From Rhabdophis nuchalis (taxonomy: Eukaryota; Chordata; Lepidosauria; Squamata; Natricidae), in the NCBI GenBank assembly GCA_039707465.1, contig CM077643.1, forward strand, positions 327,770,919 through 327,834,918: a stretch of 64,000 nt of DNA, in the 5' to 3' direction. The position numbers were made by a program, and so were the translations under genes. Positions 32,048-44,275 of this stretch are shown here, piece after piece; the first letter of the stretch is position 1, and every line of letters begins with the position of its first letter. The notes beneath the pieces were generated by a model. The model had not been told where the DNA came from and made no database searches. It saw only the letters and a program-made list of their open reading frames with translations.

Positions 32048-33428
32048 AAATATTTGATTGTAAATGTTTTAACAGCAGCTAGAATTATATTTGCAAAAAA
32101 CTGGAAAAACGAGAAAATACCAAGGCAGGAAGAAGTTATTCGAAAAAGAATGGAATGTACTGAAATGAGTAAATTGACATTTGAAATTAGAGAACAAGGA
32201 TGAACAATTTTATAAGGTATGGGATTTGTTTTATCAATGGTTAGATAAAAAATCATAGTAAGGGAAAATGTTAGTGAACCTCTTATATTTTAAGAATAAC
32301 AGAATGATACATGCAATACTATAATAGGTTTAGCATTGTTAAATAGACTAGAATGATGTAATAGAATGTATGTATGATTTAAATATCTAGAATATTTTGT
32401 ATAAAATGAAGGAATAATAATTGGAGTTGAACTATTGATGTACAGTGATGCTGTATGTATGAATCCAATAAATAGAATATCTTTTTAAAAGGAAGGAATA
32501 ATAATCAATAATTGAATAATTGATATATAATGATAATAATGTATCTATGTTTATCTAATGGACAATTTGTGATTTGATATATAATTGTAAGTGATGATTA
32601 TGGAAAGGACACACAAAACCCTGTAACAAAATGACATTTTTTTTAAAATTAAATTTATACCTTGCCCTTCTCCTTGTTAGGACCCAGGGCAGCGCACAGG
32701 CATCTTAAAAACACAAAGTACAATAAATGTCAATTAAAATATAATTAAATTCATTAACCCGTGCTAAAAAACCCAATATTAAAAACCCTACCAAATTACA
32801 AATTTCCTTAAAAAGTCAGAAACGGGGGGCTATCCTAGGCCGGCTTGTTGGAATAAGTACGTCTTAAGACGTTGGCGGAAGAGGCGGAGGTCCAAGATTG
32901 TGTGAAGGTCGGGGGGTAGGTCGTTCCAGAGGGCCGGCCCCGCCACAGAGAAGGCCCTTCCTCTGGGTGTCGCCAACCGGCATTGCCCGGCCGACGGCAC
33001 CCGAAGAAGACCCTCTCTGTGGGAGCGGATCGGGCGAAGGGATGTATGGGGCAGGAGGCGGTCTCGTATATAGCTAGGCCCCGAGCCATGGAGCGATTTA
33101 AAGATGGTCATCAGTACCTTGAAGCGCACTCGAAAGGCCACAGGCAGCCAGTGCAGCTTGCGCAGGAGAGGTGTTACGTGGGTTTGCCTTGGGGCACCCA
33201 TAATCACCCACGCGGCCGCATTCTGTACTAACTGTAGCTTTCGAGTGCACCTCAAGGGAAGCCCCATGTAGAGAGCGTTACAGTAATCCAGCCGGGACGT
33301 CACAAGTGCTTGAGTGACTGTGCGAAGGGCTCCCCGGTCCAGACATACTATATGAAATGGTAGAAGGTTGTATATTTTTATGTTTTGTTTGTTTTTGTTT
33401 GTTTAAAAATAAAAAAAATTAATAAAAA
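32048..33428 (+). mobile_element. L1-clade LINE 3' end with 17-bp TSD, split by L2
   Basis: The 17-bp sequence AGGATATGCAGTAAACT occurs exactly at 32031-32047 and again at 33429-33445, directly after an A-rich tail (AAAATAAAAAAAATTAATAAAAA). Just inside, the DNA encodes an L1 ORF2 C-terminus-like stretch (AARIIFAKNWKNEKIP, EMSKLTFEIREQG from about 32075-32195). An AT-rich 3' UTR follows and then the tail. The long TSD and A-rich end are classic target-primed reverse transcription by L1. An L2 fragment is nested at 32640-33342. Removing it leaves about 680 bp of L1. Confidence 0.85.
32640..33342 (-). mobile_element. L2-clade LINE 3' end nested in L1
   Basis: A reverse L2 copy of the same subfamily as 15585-16530: the plus strand reads 'ccttgcccttctccttgttaggacccagggcagcg'. 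The minus-strand frame 33303-32830 (157 codons) covers MTSRLDYCNALYMGLPLRC, LQLVQNAAAWVIMG, LHWLPVAFRVRFKV and LWNDLPPDLHT without a stop. It lies within the L1 3' UTR, so it is younger than the L1. GACAT at both junctions may be a short TSD. Confidence 0.92.
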
Positions 33429-33482
33429 AGGATATGCAGTAAACTTCAAGTCAAGATTGCCATCATTTCTTCCTAAAGGACG

Positions 33483-33567
33483 TCTTCTTCTTCTTCTTCT
33501 TCTTCTTCTTCTTCTTCTTCTTCTTCTTCTTCTTCTTCTTCTTCTTCTTCTTCTTCTTCTTCTTCTT
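33483..33567. repeat. (CTT)n microsatellite, about 28 units
   Basis: A near-perfect CTT array followed by an impure CCT/CTT run to about 33620. It starts 38 bp beyond the L1 TSD. Poly-Leu, poly-Arg and poly-Lys frames in this region are artefacts of the array. Confidence 0.95.
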
Positions 33568-33949
33568 TTTCCTCTTCCTCTCCTCCTCCTTCCATTTTCT
33601 TCTACTTCCTCTTCTTCTGTTATTCCTACAGAAACAGGGTCCACTTTGCAGATTGAGGAATGCCATTTTTATGATCAAATGCTGCATCCAGGTCATGGAT
33701 TGTGACAAAAAACTGACTGATTGGCATGTCACCTGGGCCTGACATTGGTTTGGTCTTTTTTAATCGACCATCCTAGTGGGCAGGAGTATCCAGCAGCACC
33801 AGTAGGAGGTACCTCACTGCCAGCTAATGGACAGTTGATGGTGAAATAATGGATTACAATAAAAATTAAACTCCCTCTCAAATATACCATGGCCTCAATA
33901 AAGAATGCTACCATTTTTTGCAGGCAGGAAAAAAAGATTAATATGCTAT

Positions 33950-34045
33950 AGGTTTCCCTTTCCCTTAGTTGTTCCTGACTCTAGGGGGCAGTTGTTCCTG
34001 ACTCTAGGGGCAGTGCTATTCTGTTTCAAAGCCGAAGAGCCAGCT
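33950..34045 (-). mobile_element. Sauria-type SINE 3' fragment with internal duplication
   Basis: The stretch 'ggtttccctttcccttagttgttcctgactctaggggg ... gtttcaaagccgaagagcc' matches the left 100 bp of the SINE at 5605-5958. A 22-23-bp unit (agttgttcctgactctagggg) is tandemly duplicated at 33967-33989 and 33990-34011. The tRNA head is missing. Confidence 0.75.
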
Positions 34046-34059
34046 GGGCGGGGTGAGCA

Positions 34060-34186
34060 GCAACTGGGAGACCAGACAGGCAGGGCTGGGACCAGCCAGA
34101 GGTGGTATTTGCTGGTTCTCTGAACTATTCAAAATTTCCGTTCTGGTACACCAGAACTGCTCCAAACTGGCTAAATACCACCTCTG
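34060..34186. mobile_element. hAT-like MITE right-half fragment
   Basis: 'gggctgggaccagccagaggtggtatttgctggttctc ... ctaaataccacctctg' matches the last 130 bp of the family complete at 4172-4427 and 57386-57639. Two internal GAGGTGGTATTT/AAATACCACCTC blocks make the piece look like an independent 90-bp inverted-repeat unit, but the same blocks are internal in full copies. Confidence 0.7.
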
Positions 34187-34749
34187 GTAAAGACCATTAG
34201 GATGGGAACACATATTTTGGGTAGGATAGTATTCTGGAAGCAGGCAATGTTACAGAAAAAGCATGTTTCCTAGGTGCCACTAGACTGCAACATTTGATTG
34301 AAGGGACCTGAAGTACATTAATTCTAGAAAAGAGTATTTATAGGTCAGGGTTCAACTGTAGCCATCCCACCAACCAGACATCTGATTTTACTGGCACCTC
34401 GTTTTGAGAGATATTTGTAATTGACTTAAGCAAGAGTTGTCCAATTCATTTTTAGACTGGTTCTCAGTCTAAAACAATTCCCAATGAACAGTGAGCAAAA
34501 ACAGTGTGGTAAATGAAAGACAATGCATATACTAAATGTTTTGTATTATTTATTAGTTTATTAGTTTTGCATTCTGTATAATTTATTCAAGTGTGCAGTA
34601 AATTTAGTATGCTTTTTGACATCCATAATTTCTGTAGACTGTAAATCAGAATATGAAATATATTTGCCGAAGGCTTCACGTTGCAATATTTTCCTCACAC
34701 AGATAAGGATTTATCGATCTCTTTTAGTGGCACCTATTCTGTTTTTAAA
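34187..34749. other. unique non-coding DNA
   Basis: No recognised element or exon in this spacer between a MITE fragment and an L2 fragment. Confidence 0.5.
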
Positions 34750-35193
34750 CTATCTGCGGGATCGGATTCTGCCCCATATATCCCTGCGGCCGATTCGCTC
34801 CCACAGAGAGGGACTTCTCCGGGTGCCGTCCACTAGGCTATGCCAGCGGGCGACGCCCAGGGGAAGGGCCTTCTCTGTGGCGGGCCTCTGGAACAACCTA
34901 CCCCCCGAAATTAGAACAACGACGGACCTCCGCTCCTTCTGTCAAAAACTGAAAACACACTTTTTCTGCCTGGCCGGCCTTGGTTAGTCCTCCGTTTATT
35001 AATTGGGTTTTTAAGGGGTTTAGCTTTTTAGTATTGTGGGTTTTTAGCGCAGGGATAAATTGTTTAATTTTCTATTTTATCTATTTATGTATTTTTATGT
35101 CTGTATTTTTAATCCCCCTGTGCACCGCTCCGAGTCCCTTTGGGGAGAGGAAGCGGTCTATAAATTAAATATTATTATTATTATTATTATTAA
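34750..35193 (+). mobile_element. L2-clade LINE 3' end with (ATT)n tail
   Basis: The fragment begins abruptly at YLRDRILPHISLRPIRSHREGLLRVPSTR, continues to RGRAFSVAGLWNNLPPEIRT (a short in-frame deletion removes residues before LWN) and ends FFCLAGLG. The 3' UTR ends in CCGCTCCGAGTCCCTTTGGGG...GAAGCGG, then 'ctataaattaaat' and about eight ATT units. This is the same subfamily as 41331-42016. Confidence 0.92.
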
Positions 35194-35304
35194 ACTGGGT
35201 TGATTTCAAAAATAACTTGGTAATTTGATCTTGTAACATGTATGGGCAAAAGTAACAGGCTTCTGCAGTCTTCAATACACCTAATGTAGTGTAACACCTA
35301 GTGT

Positions 35305-35426
35305 TGAAAATTAGGGATTGCTTGTTTTTAGCAATTAAGTGTTTTACACCAGGATCAATATTAAGGCCCATCACAGTAGGTAATTACCCTTTGTGAACTT
35401 GAGTAGATCTCCGTATAGATGGCATC
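35305..35426 (+). repeat. local direct repeat, copy A
   Basis: About 122 bp ('tgaaaattagggattgcttg ... gtatagatggcatc') recurs in the same orientation at 36048-36167 with roughly 85-90% identity by eye. It has no terminal inverted repeats or A-rich tail, and no third copy was seen in the window. A local segmental duplication or an unclassified dispersed repeat are both possible. Confidence 0.8.
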
Positions 35427-36047
35427 AAGAAAGTTGAAAATAAATTGCATTTATTTAAACTGCATTGAAATCAGGAGGCAGGGTCACTATTAGATAACTG
35501 CAAGAACAACAGATTCTCAGTACTATTTCCCCCTCAGAATGAGTTGTAGAGAAATGGGAAATCTGTTTATCTCAAATGAAATTTAATCTGCAGGCAGTCA
35601 TACAATATCTAAAGAGCAACTGAAGGGAATTGGGAAAAATGTCTTTATATTTTCCTGGGTCTTCTTAAACTGATCAACTCTTTCATCTATAGTTCATTAC
35701 AAGTCACCATAGTGATAACAATGAAGGTGATTAAATATGAACTTTCTTAGCATTTGCTAACAAAATAGAAAAATGCAATTACAAATAAAATATTAGTATT
35801 TTAAAGAACCATGATAAATATAAAAGTAGCAAAGTTTTAGTATATTGATACTCCTTGAGAACCTTTAAGTTTGTATGTAGTAAGTGTGACTTGTTTTCAA
35901 AGTGATTTAAATATTAGTTTCATTGATTTGGTAAAATAGAAGCTTTAATTAAAGTGATTAATTTAAACTCACGCTTTCAAGAAATCTAATTGAAAGCTCA
36001 AGAGACAAGTTCTCCCTCTTTTTTCAGTTTATATTATATTGTATTTC
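35427..36047. other. unique DNA between direct repeats; possible conserved non-coding block
   Basis: Repeat-free AT-rich sequence. The part at about 35650-36000 ('catagtgataacaatgaagg', 'gtgattaatttaaactcac') has the texture of a conserved enhancer-type block. This is inference only. Confidence 0.35.
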
Positions 36048-36167
36048 TGAAAATTAGGGATTGCTTGTCTTTAGCATTTAAGTGTTTTACACCAGGATCA
36101 ATGTTAAGCCCCATTACAGTAGATAATTACCATTTGTGAACTTTAGTACATCTCTGTATAGATAGCA
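36048..36167 (+). repeat. local direct repeat, copy B
   Basis: Second copy of the 35305-35426 sequence ('tgaaaattagggattgcttg ... gtatagatagcaatt'). The copies are separated by about 620 bp of unrelated unique DNA. Confidence 0.8.
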
Positions 36168-38719
36168 ATTGAAATTCACTTATACAAGACTCAGAATTAT
36201 ACTGCAGTTTACATACCATGACCAGATGTCAGCAGCACTTCCTAAAAAGATGAAATAAAGGGTTAGATGATTCATTTACAGTACGTCTGCTTCCTACTCA
36301 ATTGTTCTTTTTTTGTTATCTCACAGGTCACAGTTTTGTTCTTTGGATAGGCATATCTCCCAGGAACTGAACTCTGAGGTAACTATGAGGTAACTCTAAA
36401 ATCAAAGTAACTCTGAGTTTTGTTGTCTGTTGCTAGAACAAAATGCGTCCCATTTGTTTTCAACCTCTGAATCTTTGTCTTGCTCTTGGTTATTGCTTAA
36501 AATAATTTCTTATAGTCTAATTTTTCAGCAGCTGACTTGAAGAACCTGGACTAGCGGACTCTAAGCCAGATTTATACTTTCCCAGAAAAATAAACATTGA
36601 AATAAGAAACTGTATGTAAGTGTGTAGTAGCATGGCAAGCTAGTTCTTCAAAACAGTTGGTCCTCCTTTATTTTTTATGTGAACCAAATGAGACTTGAAG
36701 TAGGGATTCCAATCAGGATGGCTGTAGGAAATATCAAAGTCAAGATGGTAGCAATGACCTTGTGGTTGAAATGGGTGGGGCTTTAATTTTATGGGTTTAG
36801 TGCCATATTTATTTATTTAGAAGATTTGTATATTGACTTTGAAAATCCTTTTTGACCAACCCTTCCATAGATGCCCCTGAACTCCTGCACACCTTCATCA
36901 ATTAAGTTATTGTTTTTATGCTAATTTTAAAGTTGTTTTTTTTTAAAAGGTGTAATTGAAATTTTCTGGTGACTTGGAACATCAGAAAGAAACTCATACA
37001 ACTAAGGTATTCAATTAGTTACTTAACCCAATTAACATGTGTATTGGAAATGAGTAGATAATATCAAAACAAGGCTTTGCATTCCCACTTTCCACTGCTA
37101 AAAGTTTCCACTGCTAAAATTTATTAGCCTCGCTTCTTTCCTTACTTCAGTTTTTAAATTCTCAAATATTTTTTCAGCCCATTTTGAAATTTACCAGGTT
37201 TTTATGATTTTACAACAGGCATATCAAGAGATGTGACTATTTCCAACATGAGAGGACTATGGTGAAGTTCTCTGTCATACATCTTAAATATGAGAAGCCA
37301 CACAATTCTATAAAAGCACCAAAAAGATTGTAAAATCTACAGGATACAAATGCAGTCTTTTAACAGCTAAGTTGTCAAAGCTCTCTGCCTGGAAAAGCTA
37401 AATTTGCTGGTTCCATGTTCTTGCATAACAGGTTATTTCTTTTCTGTTCTATTAATGAAGATATTTGAGGATTTGGGTAAATTTTTATCAAGACATAAAC
37501 TGAACATAATTCTAGTCCATCTATAATTGTAAAAACAAAATGAACCATAATATAACCAAAGGAAGTGAAGACCTTTGTATTTTTTTTGTACAGCATATCC
37601 CATTTTTGCAACAAAAATAACATTCCATGCAGCTATTGTAACTATAAATAATAATAATTGTGTTACTGTCATCAGAATAGAAATGTATATATATTCTTTT
37701 TTATTTACTTCATATTTTTGTTTTGTGTTGTTTTGCTAATATTATTGCAAAGTCTTTAAAGCATAGTATTTCTTAAATTCTTTGTTTAATGGCATCAATT
37801 TACAGTAAGTTGTTTCAAATGTTTAACATGCATCATCATGATCAAAGCATACATCACCTTAAATTCATGTAAAAATGTCGCTTCTTTTCTGCAGTTTAAC
37901 CTAATCAGGATCTGAATGTTTTTCCTACTGTTGCCAATGCATCTGTGCACAATAAACTTTATTTCTCATGAACCAAGGATAATAAACAAATTCAGAATAT
38001 GTTTTTTTTTTAGGATGGACTATTCCACAATGAGATATTGTAATCAGTAATATGAGCTATGAGTGTCATCGGGAATTCGTTAGATGTTAAAAGTTAAGAT
38101 AACTTGTAACATTACAAATGCTACAAAGGAAAAAGCTTCTGGGGGAGAAAAGCAAAACATAAAAGCTCCAGTAAAACTTTGCAGTATGATACTGTCTAAA
38201 TATAAAATTCATTATGGCTATTCCATATGGTATTTTATAGATACATAAGTGCACATATGCACAAATTAGTTGCATCTTTTATAGTTTCACTGCCATAGTT
38301 CTTATGCCTATGCCAATGATTTCTAAAATTAAAATTAAGCACAGATCCGTAACTTTGGCTGTGAAGCTCTAATGTAAACAATTGCAACTGCATAAATCAG
38401 GAATTCTCAAAGGATAGTTGGAATTCTTTGGGTTTCCTACAGTTTGTATTTTTTTAAAAAATACACTCTGACAAGCTGTGCACAGGCAGAATTGGAATGG
38501 TGTGATCATTTGCTTTCCAGGTTTTGCAGCTGACTGCATAAAACCTGGACAGCAATTGTGGTACTGCGATGTTTTGATATATTTTATATATTATAAAATA
38601 TTCATACAATTATGTATATGTGTAAAACATATAACTATTTTATTTAAGTACTGAAGATATTACATAGTGGGGTGGGGTAATGAAGCATTTGCAAAAAAAA
38701 AACAACCAGACTCGAGAGC
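36168..38719. other. unique AT-rich non-coding DNA
   Basis: No transposon or exon was recognised. Several repeat-free parts, for example about 37700-37990, could be conserved regulatory DNA, but nothing in a single sequence proves it. Confidence 0.5.
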
Positions 38720-38822
38720 ACTAAGGACTCCTCTCTCCCTCTCTCTCCTTCTCCCTGTCTTTCCCTCTCTTCCCCTCTCTCTTTCCATTCCTCCCTCCCT
38801 CTCCCTCCCTCTCTCCCTCCCT

Positions 38823-38901
<79 letters not shown>
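38720..38901. repeat. CT-rich tract, (CT)n and (CA)n compound microsatellite
   Basis: An impure CCCT/CTCT tract (38730-38826) is followed by about 19 perfect CT units (38827-38865) and about 18 CA units (38866-38901). Frames on both strands through it are artefacts. Confidence 0.95.
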
Positions 38902-38902
<1 letters not shown>

Positions 38903-39069
38903 TGTGTCTCAGGAAAAGTCACTTTTTGGGACCTATACATTAAAATTTAATTATTAAAAGTATTTTTATTTATTTATGAAAACAATTTATATCACTCACA
39001 GTTGACATGCAATTCAGGTTGCTGTACATAAATAAAAACACTTCACTACCCTCCCCCCAAGTAAATGTC

Positions 39070-39310
39070 ATAAAACATATTATTGTTATTTTTATGCCAC
39101 CCATCTCACTTACAAGGCAACTCTGGGCAGTGTACAGGTTCAAACACATCACCCATGAGGGTAATAAGAGATAGGCAAAATGCCTCCAACCGCAATGCTT
39201 GGGGGTGAGGAGTGTTTGAGAAAGCCAAGTCTTAATATCCTTCTGAAAAGATATGTTGGGCCATCTGAATCTGGGGGAAGGGATGCTTTTCTATCCGGCA
39301 TATGTAGTTA
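39070..39310 (-). mobile_element. old L2/CR1-group LINE 3' end
   Basis: The plus strand reads 'tttttatgccacccatctcacttacaaggcaactctgggcagtgtaca', the reverse of a LINE 3' hairpin (TGCCCAGAG...GTGGCAT). Upstream on the minus strand there are degraded remains of a coding end. Divergence is much greater than in the young L2 copies here. Confidence 0.55.
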
Positions 39311-40424
39311 CAACGATGGCATGTCTGCTGGGTTCCACCATATGACATTGCTTAAGCACATCTACTCTCTCAGATATTATCAAATAGGCAGAGGTAACTG
39401 GAAGCTACAAACATGCAAACTGGAGACGAAGTAACTGGACTTGTCCCCAGTTACTTCATCCATATTTTCACAAATGAGCAAGATTTGCACCATAAAGTGC
39501 TTTATAAAACATACCTTGAATAAATTGGTATATTTATTTTTTGCCTAATTCTCATCCTGGTAATTTTTTATAGAGATCACAAACATTCTTTTATCATTTA
39601 TCATTTTAGTGATTCCAATAACCATACAGTTTGAGAATGCCTGGCATAAATAACTTATACAGTAATAATATGTAAATATTTTCCTAAATTGCTGTCTTCA
39701 TGTGTGCTCATGTATTAGTTGTAGCAATAATTTGTCTTAGGACTTTCCTGAAATAATGATGCTAATAATACAATGAAATAAAACGGGATAGAAAAAACAA
39801 AGTGAACATCTTTAGCCTAGCAATGCTAACTTGCCAAAGTCCTTGTCTTTTTATACACTGTCTTTACCTTTTCTTTATGATCTTTCTCTTTTTCATCAAG
39901 GTTCTTATTTAAATTATTTATCTGAACTAAAGTATGTCCACTGTCTTCATTGCTTCTGCACACCGCCAGATATTTAGTTACTTATTAAAGACGACTTTCA
40001 AAGTTATCTAACTTCTGAATTTCCTTCTTAAATCTAATAATCTGAATCTGCAACTAGAAGCACATAGCAATAACATTTAGGCTTATATACCAATCCACAG
40101 TGTTTTACAAAAAGTTTCAATATGTCATGTGACGGCACCGTGACGCCGTGAGTTTGACACTCCTGCTCTATTCACTCCTTTTTCTTTCATATATTTGTTT
40201 TACAAAAGGATCGTAAGCCATTCTGCATCCTCACCTCATTATACTTCTGTCATTTTGTCAGTCATTTCTATATTCTGCCTACCTCCATTCATCACACATT
40301 ATTCTTGGCCTTATCTCTACTTGTTTACCACACACAAGTCTTAAGTAACCCTTTCCCATTGCATTCAACTTATGTCTATGCTTCGCAAAGCATATAACAA
40401 CGTGAAAAGAAACACAATTTGTAC
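39311..40424. other. unique DNA with two small repeat fragments
   Basis: Mostly unclassified. At 40068-40105 lies a fragment of the 'atagcaatagcatttaggcttatatacc' repeat also seen at 14281. At 40121-40165 lies the right end (GTGAGTTTGACACTCCTG) of the MITE family at 10129. No exon. Confidence 0.5.
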
Positions 40425-40600
40425 CAGTGGTGGGTTTCAAATTTTTTTAGAACCTACTCTGTAGGTGTGGCCTATTTTGTGGCATGGCTTGGCAGTCATG
40501 TGACAGGGTGGGAGTGGCCGCCTTTTAAAATGTGGTGAAACTCATTTAACAACGCTCTTGCTTAGCAACCAAAATTTTGGGCTCAATTGTGATGATAAAT

Positions 40601-40656
<56 letters not shown>

Positions 40657-40820
40657 TCCTTCCTTCCTTCCTTTCCTTTCCTTTCCTTCCCGTTGGGTCA
40701 CTGGCAGCGGCGGGCCAGATTTACTTCCAGGTACGCCAGTGGAACCCCCTCTCATCGGTTCTCTAAATTTCACCAACCGGCTCTCGCGAGTAGGTGCGAG
40801 CCTGCAGAAACCCACCACTG
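40425..40820. mobile_element. complete hAT-like MITE, family 'CAGTGGTGGGTTTC'
   Basis: 396 bp starting CAGTGGTGGGTTTC and ending GAAACCCACCACTG: a perfect 14-bp terminal inverted repeat, flanked by an exact 8-bp TSD, ATTTGTAC (40417-40424 and 40821-40828). The left part includes 'ttagcaaccaaaattttgggctcaattgtgatgat', then a (TTTC)n array, then a GC-rich right part. The left part, inverted, matches the right end of the large element at 54132-56025, so both belong to one family. Confidence 0.93.
40601..40690. repeat. (TTTC)n / (TTCC)n tract inside the MITE
   Basis: About 14 TTTC units, then TTCC and TTTCC units, located where the sister element at 54132-56025 carries a long GA-rich tract. Confidence 0.95.
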
Positions 40821-40828
40821 ATTTGTAC

Positions 40829-41330
40829 CCAATAATTTTCACTCCTTTCAGTAAACATTCATTCTTCACAAATACCCACACATTATCTGCTACTTTCCTG
40901 CCACCCTTATTAGTGTCCCTACCATCAGTAAACCATCTACAAAGTATACAGATTCATCAACTGTTGTTATTTTCTGCCATTTATGTAAAACTTAAAAAGC
41001 TATTTGAGTCTCCCCACATATTCAGATCCATACGTTTTTGCTGCATCCTACAATCTAATGTGAACAATAGCTTTACTATACATAAAATGCTTTATGTGTT
41101 CAATTTATTTGGAAGTGGACATCTTTGCTCATATAAGAATAACAGCAATTACAATAGGCATGTGCCGTTGAAATTAGAATAGCCAGTTATCCTGAAACTA
41201 GAGGAAACTTTGCAATTAATCTACTCTAACCCACAAATTCCTGCCACTAGCCACAGCGCTGCCAAAACCACAAAACATCTCATGGTACAAATTCCATTCT
41301 TTAATACTTACAATGCACACAAATTTATAA
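40829..41330. other. unique non-coding DNA
   Basis: No repeat or exon recognised. The 201-codon frame that runs into it starts inside the TTTC array and is not a gene. Confidence 0.5.
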
Positions 41331-42017
<687 letters not shown>

Positions 42018-42260
42018 GAAATGGAGGTCATGAAAAGATTCATCACTTCCCTCCTTTTCAACCATTCCTATAGATATCTCTACTCTAATCATTGCTAAGG
42101 AATGGAGGCATGAAGGGGGGGGGAGGAAATTCAAGTATCTTCTTGTGTCCAGCTGTAAACTGAGGTATTTTATATGTTCATTCAAATAATAATTGAGGAC
42201 AGTAACAACTTTACATTGATGAGGTAAACCTAGCAGGTACAGGAATTGTCTTGTATGTAT

Positions 42261-42958
42261 CAGAGGTAGGTTGCTACCTGTTTGCACTGGTTCAGGTGAA
42301 CCAGTAGTGGACATTGGGACTGGGTCACCAAACCGGTAGGGACAGCTAGTTGGCCACCCCCCAAACTGGTTCTCTGGTCGCCCATTCTGTCGCTGGCATG
42401 TTTTTTACTCATTACTCATGAGAGACCGCCTCCTACCACATTCCTCCCTTCGACCTGTCTGCTCCCACAGAGTGGGCCTTCTCAGGTTGCCGTCAGCCAG
42501 TCAATGCCAGCTGGCGACTCCCAGGGGACGAGCCTTCTCTATGGCGGGCCCGACACTCTGGAACGACGTGCCCCCCGATATCCGTACCATCACGGACCTA
42601 CGACTCTTCCGTTGGATGTTAAAAGCACATTTTTTCCATCTAGCCGGCCTGACATAGACTAGGGAATAATTTTAAATTTGATATTTATTGGTTTTAATTC
42701 TATTTATCCAAATTTTAGCACAGATTTAATTAATTTAATTATTTTTTATACTTTGTATATTGTTGGGTTTTTATCTTCTGTGCACCGCCCTGAGGCCCTT
42801 TTAGGTGAAATAGGGCAGTATATAAATCAAATAAATAAATAAAATAAATAATAAATTTTATAATATTCTGCACATGCGCAGAACAAAACAGGCAACTGCG
42901 CATGCACAAAGCATATGTGAAGTGAACTGGCAGTAACACCGGCATCAAACCACCCCTG
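42261..42958. mobile_element. hAT-like MITE split by L2
   Basis: The element starts CAGAGGTAGGTTGC and ends CATCAAACCACCCCTG. Flanks GTATGTAT (42253-42260) and ATATGTAT (42959-42966) match at 7 of 8, so it is hAT-like. An L2 piece occupies 42416-42856. The remaining MITE halves contain CACCAAACCGG and GCGCATGC-type motifs. Confidence 0.82.
42416..42856 (+). mobile_element. L2-clade LINE 3' end nested in a MITE, AAAT tail
   Basis: It opens with RDRLLPHSSLRPVCSHRVGLLRLPSASQCQLATPRGRAFSMAGP and stays in frame to the natural C-terminus (stop at 42655-42657). The 3' UTR ends CCGCCCTGAGGCCC...AGGGCAG followed by 'tatataaatcaaataaataaataaaa'. Same tail type as 25280. Confidence 0.9.
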
Positions 42959-42966
42959 ATATGTAT

Positions 42967-44027
42967 GTTTACACAGATTTAAGGAAACTAAGCATTTTTC
43001 TTGAGTGTAGAGAAATGTATATCTACATGTAAAAATAATAATAGCAACAATAACAGCAAAAACACCATGGCTAGGAAATAAACTTTCTTTTAAAATTTAA
43101 ATTATATTATGCCCCAGTAACCAAATGAACATATGTTCCACCCTGGTAAGGAAATAAAACCAATTTGATCAACAGCTTAGAAAACTATGGAAGGAAAGGC
43201 ACAGTATGTTAAAATGGGATATTGTGCTTCTCAGCAGGAAAAAAAAATCCTATTCTGTTCTGCTCAGTTTATTCCAATTGGGTAAGTTTTCATTTTAATG
43301 AAAAGGGGGAAAAGTAAATGTTAGGTTCATAAATTCAGGACAGTTACAAAATGACTGGGAATCTGATATCCTCCAGATGTTTGGTAGGATGGCCAATGGC
43401 AAGAGACTGAATGTTATTCTCCAAACATCCGGAAGATCAAATGGCATGATAATCTGTGTATTATATTTTGAATTAAAAAGCAAAACATTTTTGACCTGGC
43501 TCTTGTATTCTATTAATTAGCAGGGGGTTGTTTAACATTCATTGAGGGCTTCACAAATAATGCAAGATTATAAATTACAAACCATAACTGGCAGCATTCA
43601 TATCAAATGTGAAGTCCAATCAAGTACATTGCAACATGTCTTGACAGGTTGTGTAAACCATGTCTGGCTTGAATGCATGTTCTTTGAAGAAAATGAACCA
43701 GAAAATATGAAAGCATTTTCTGTTGTGACACTTCCTTAAGGATTACAATTGCTACGATGCTTACAATAATGAAGGCGATATTATTTTATGATATTGATGA
43801 AGGAAAGTGGAGAATTCCAAAGCAACAGTTCAGAGCTTATCCATCTTGTTAGGAAATTAATCTAGCTGAGTTAACTACATCTCCTCCTGCATATGCACAG
43901 AATAATGACCATATTTTTATTTGAAGTAATTGTATACAGGTTTTGATTCGTGGAACAATTTAAATTGAAAATGTAATGAAAAATTTAGAGAAAAGAATGC
44001 CTTAAAAACACATTTGTATCTACCAAC
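42967..44027. other. unique non-coding DNA
   Basis: No recognised repeat or exon. At 43362-43440, 'gatatcctccagatgtttgg' and 'ccaaacatccggaagatc' form an imperfect inverted repeat that may be an unclassified small MITE. Confidence 0.45.
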
Positions 44028-44106
<79 letters not shown>

Positions 44107-44117
44107 CTCTTTCTTTC

Positions 44118-44160
<43 letters not shown>

Positions 44161-44275
44161 TCCTCCCTTCCTCTCTCCCTCCCTCCCTCCCTCCCCCCCC
44201 TTCCTGGAGAAGGGAGAAGAGAAAGGAAGGGAAAAGAGAAGGGGAGAGGAGGGGAGGGTGGAGGGGAGGAGAGGT
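44028..44275. repeat. (TTTC)n, (CT)n and GA-rich compound tract
   Basis: About 20 TTTC units (44028-44105), about 15 CT units (44127-44157) and CCCT-rich DNA, then a switch of strand bias to GGAGA-rich DNA at 44205-44275. The switch from pyrimidine-rich to purine-rich on one strand makes the tract capable of foldback. All frames across it are artefacts. Confidence 0.93.

Noticed and set aside
33378..33705. Poly-Leu, poly-Arg and poly-Lys frames
   Set aside because: They are the three translations of a (CTT)n/(AAG)n microsatellite.
40577..41182. 201-codon frame extending from the TTTC array
   Set aside because: It starts in simple sequence and continues into AT-rich unique DNA with no recognisable domain. 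Length by chance is the simplest reading.
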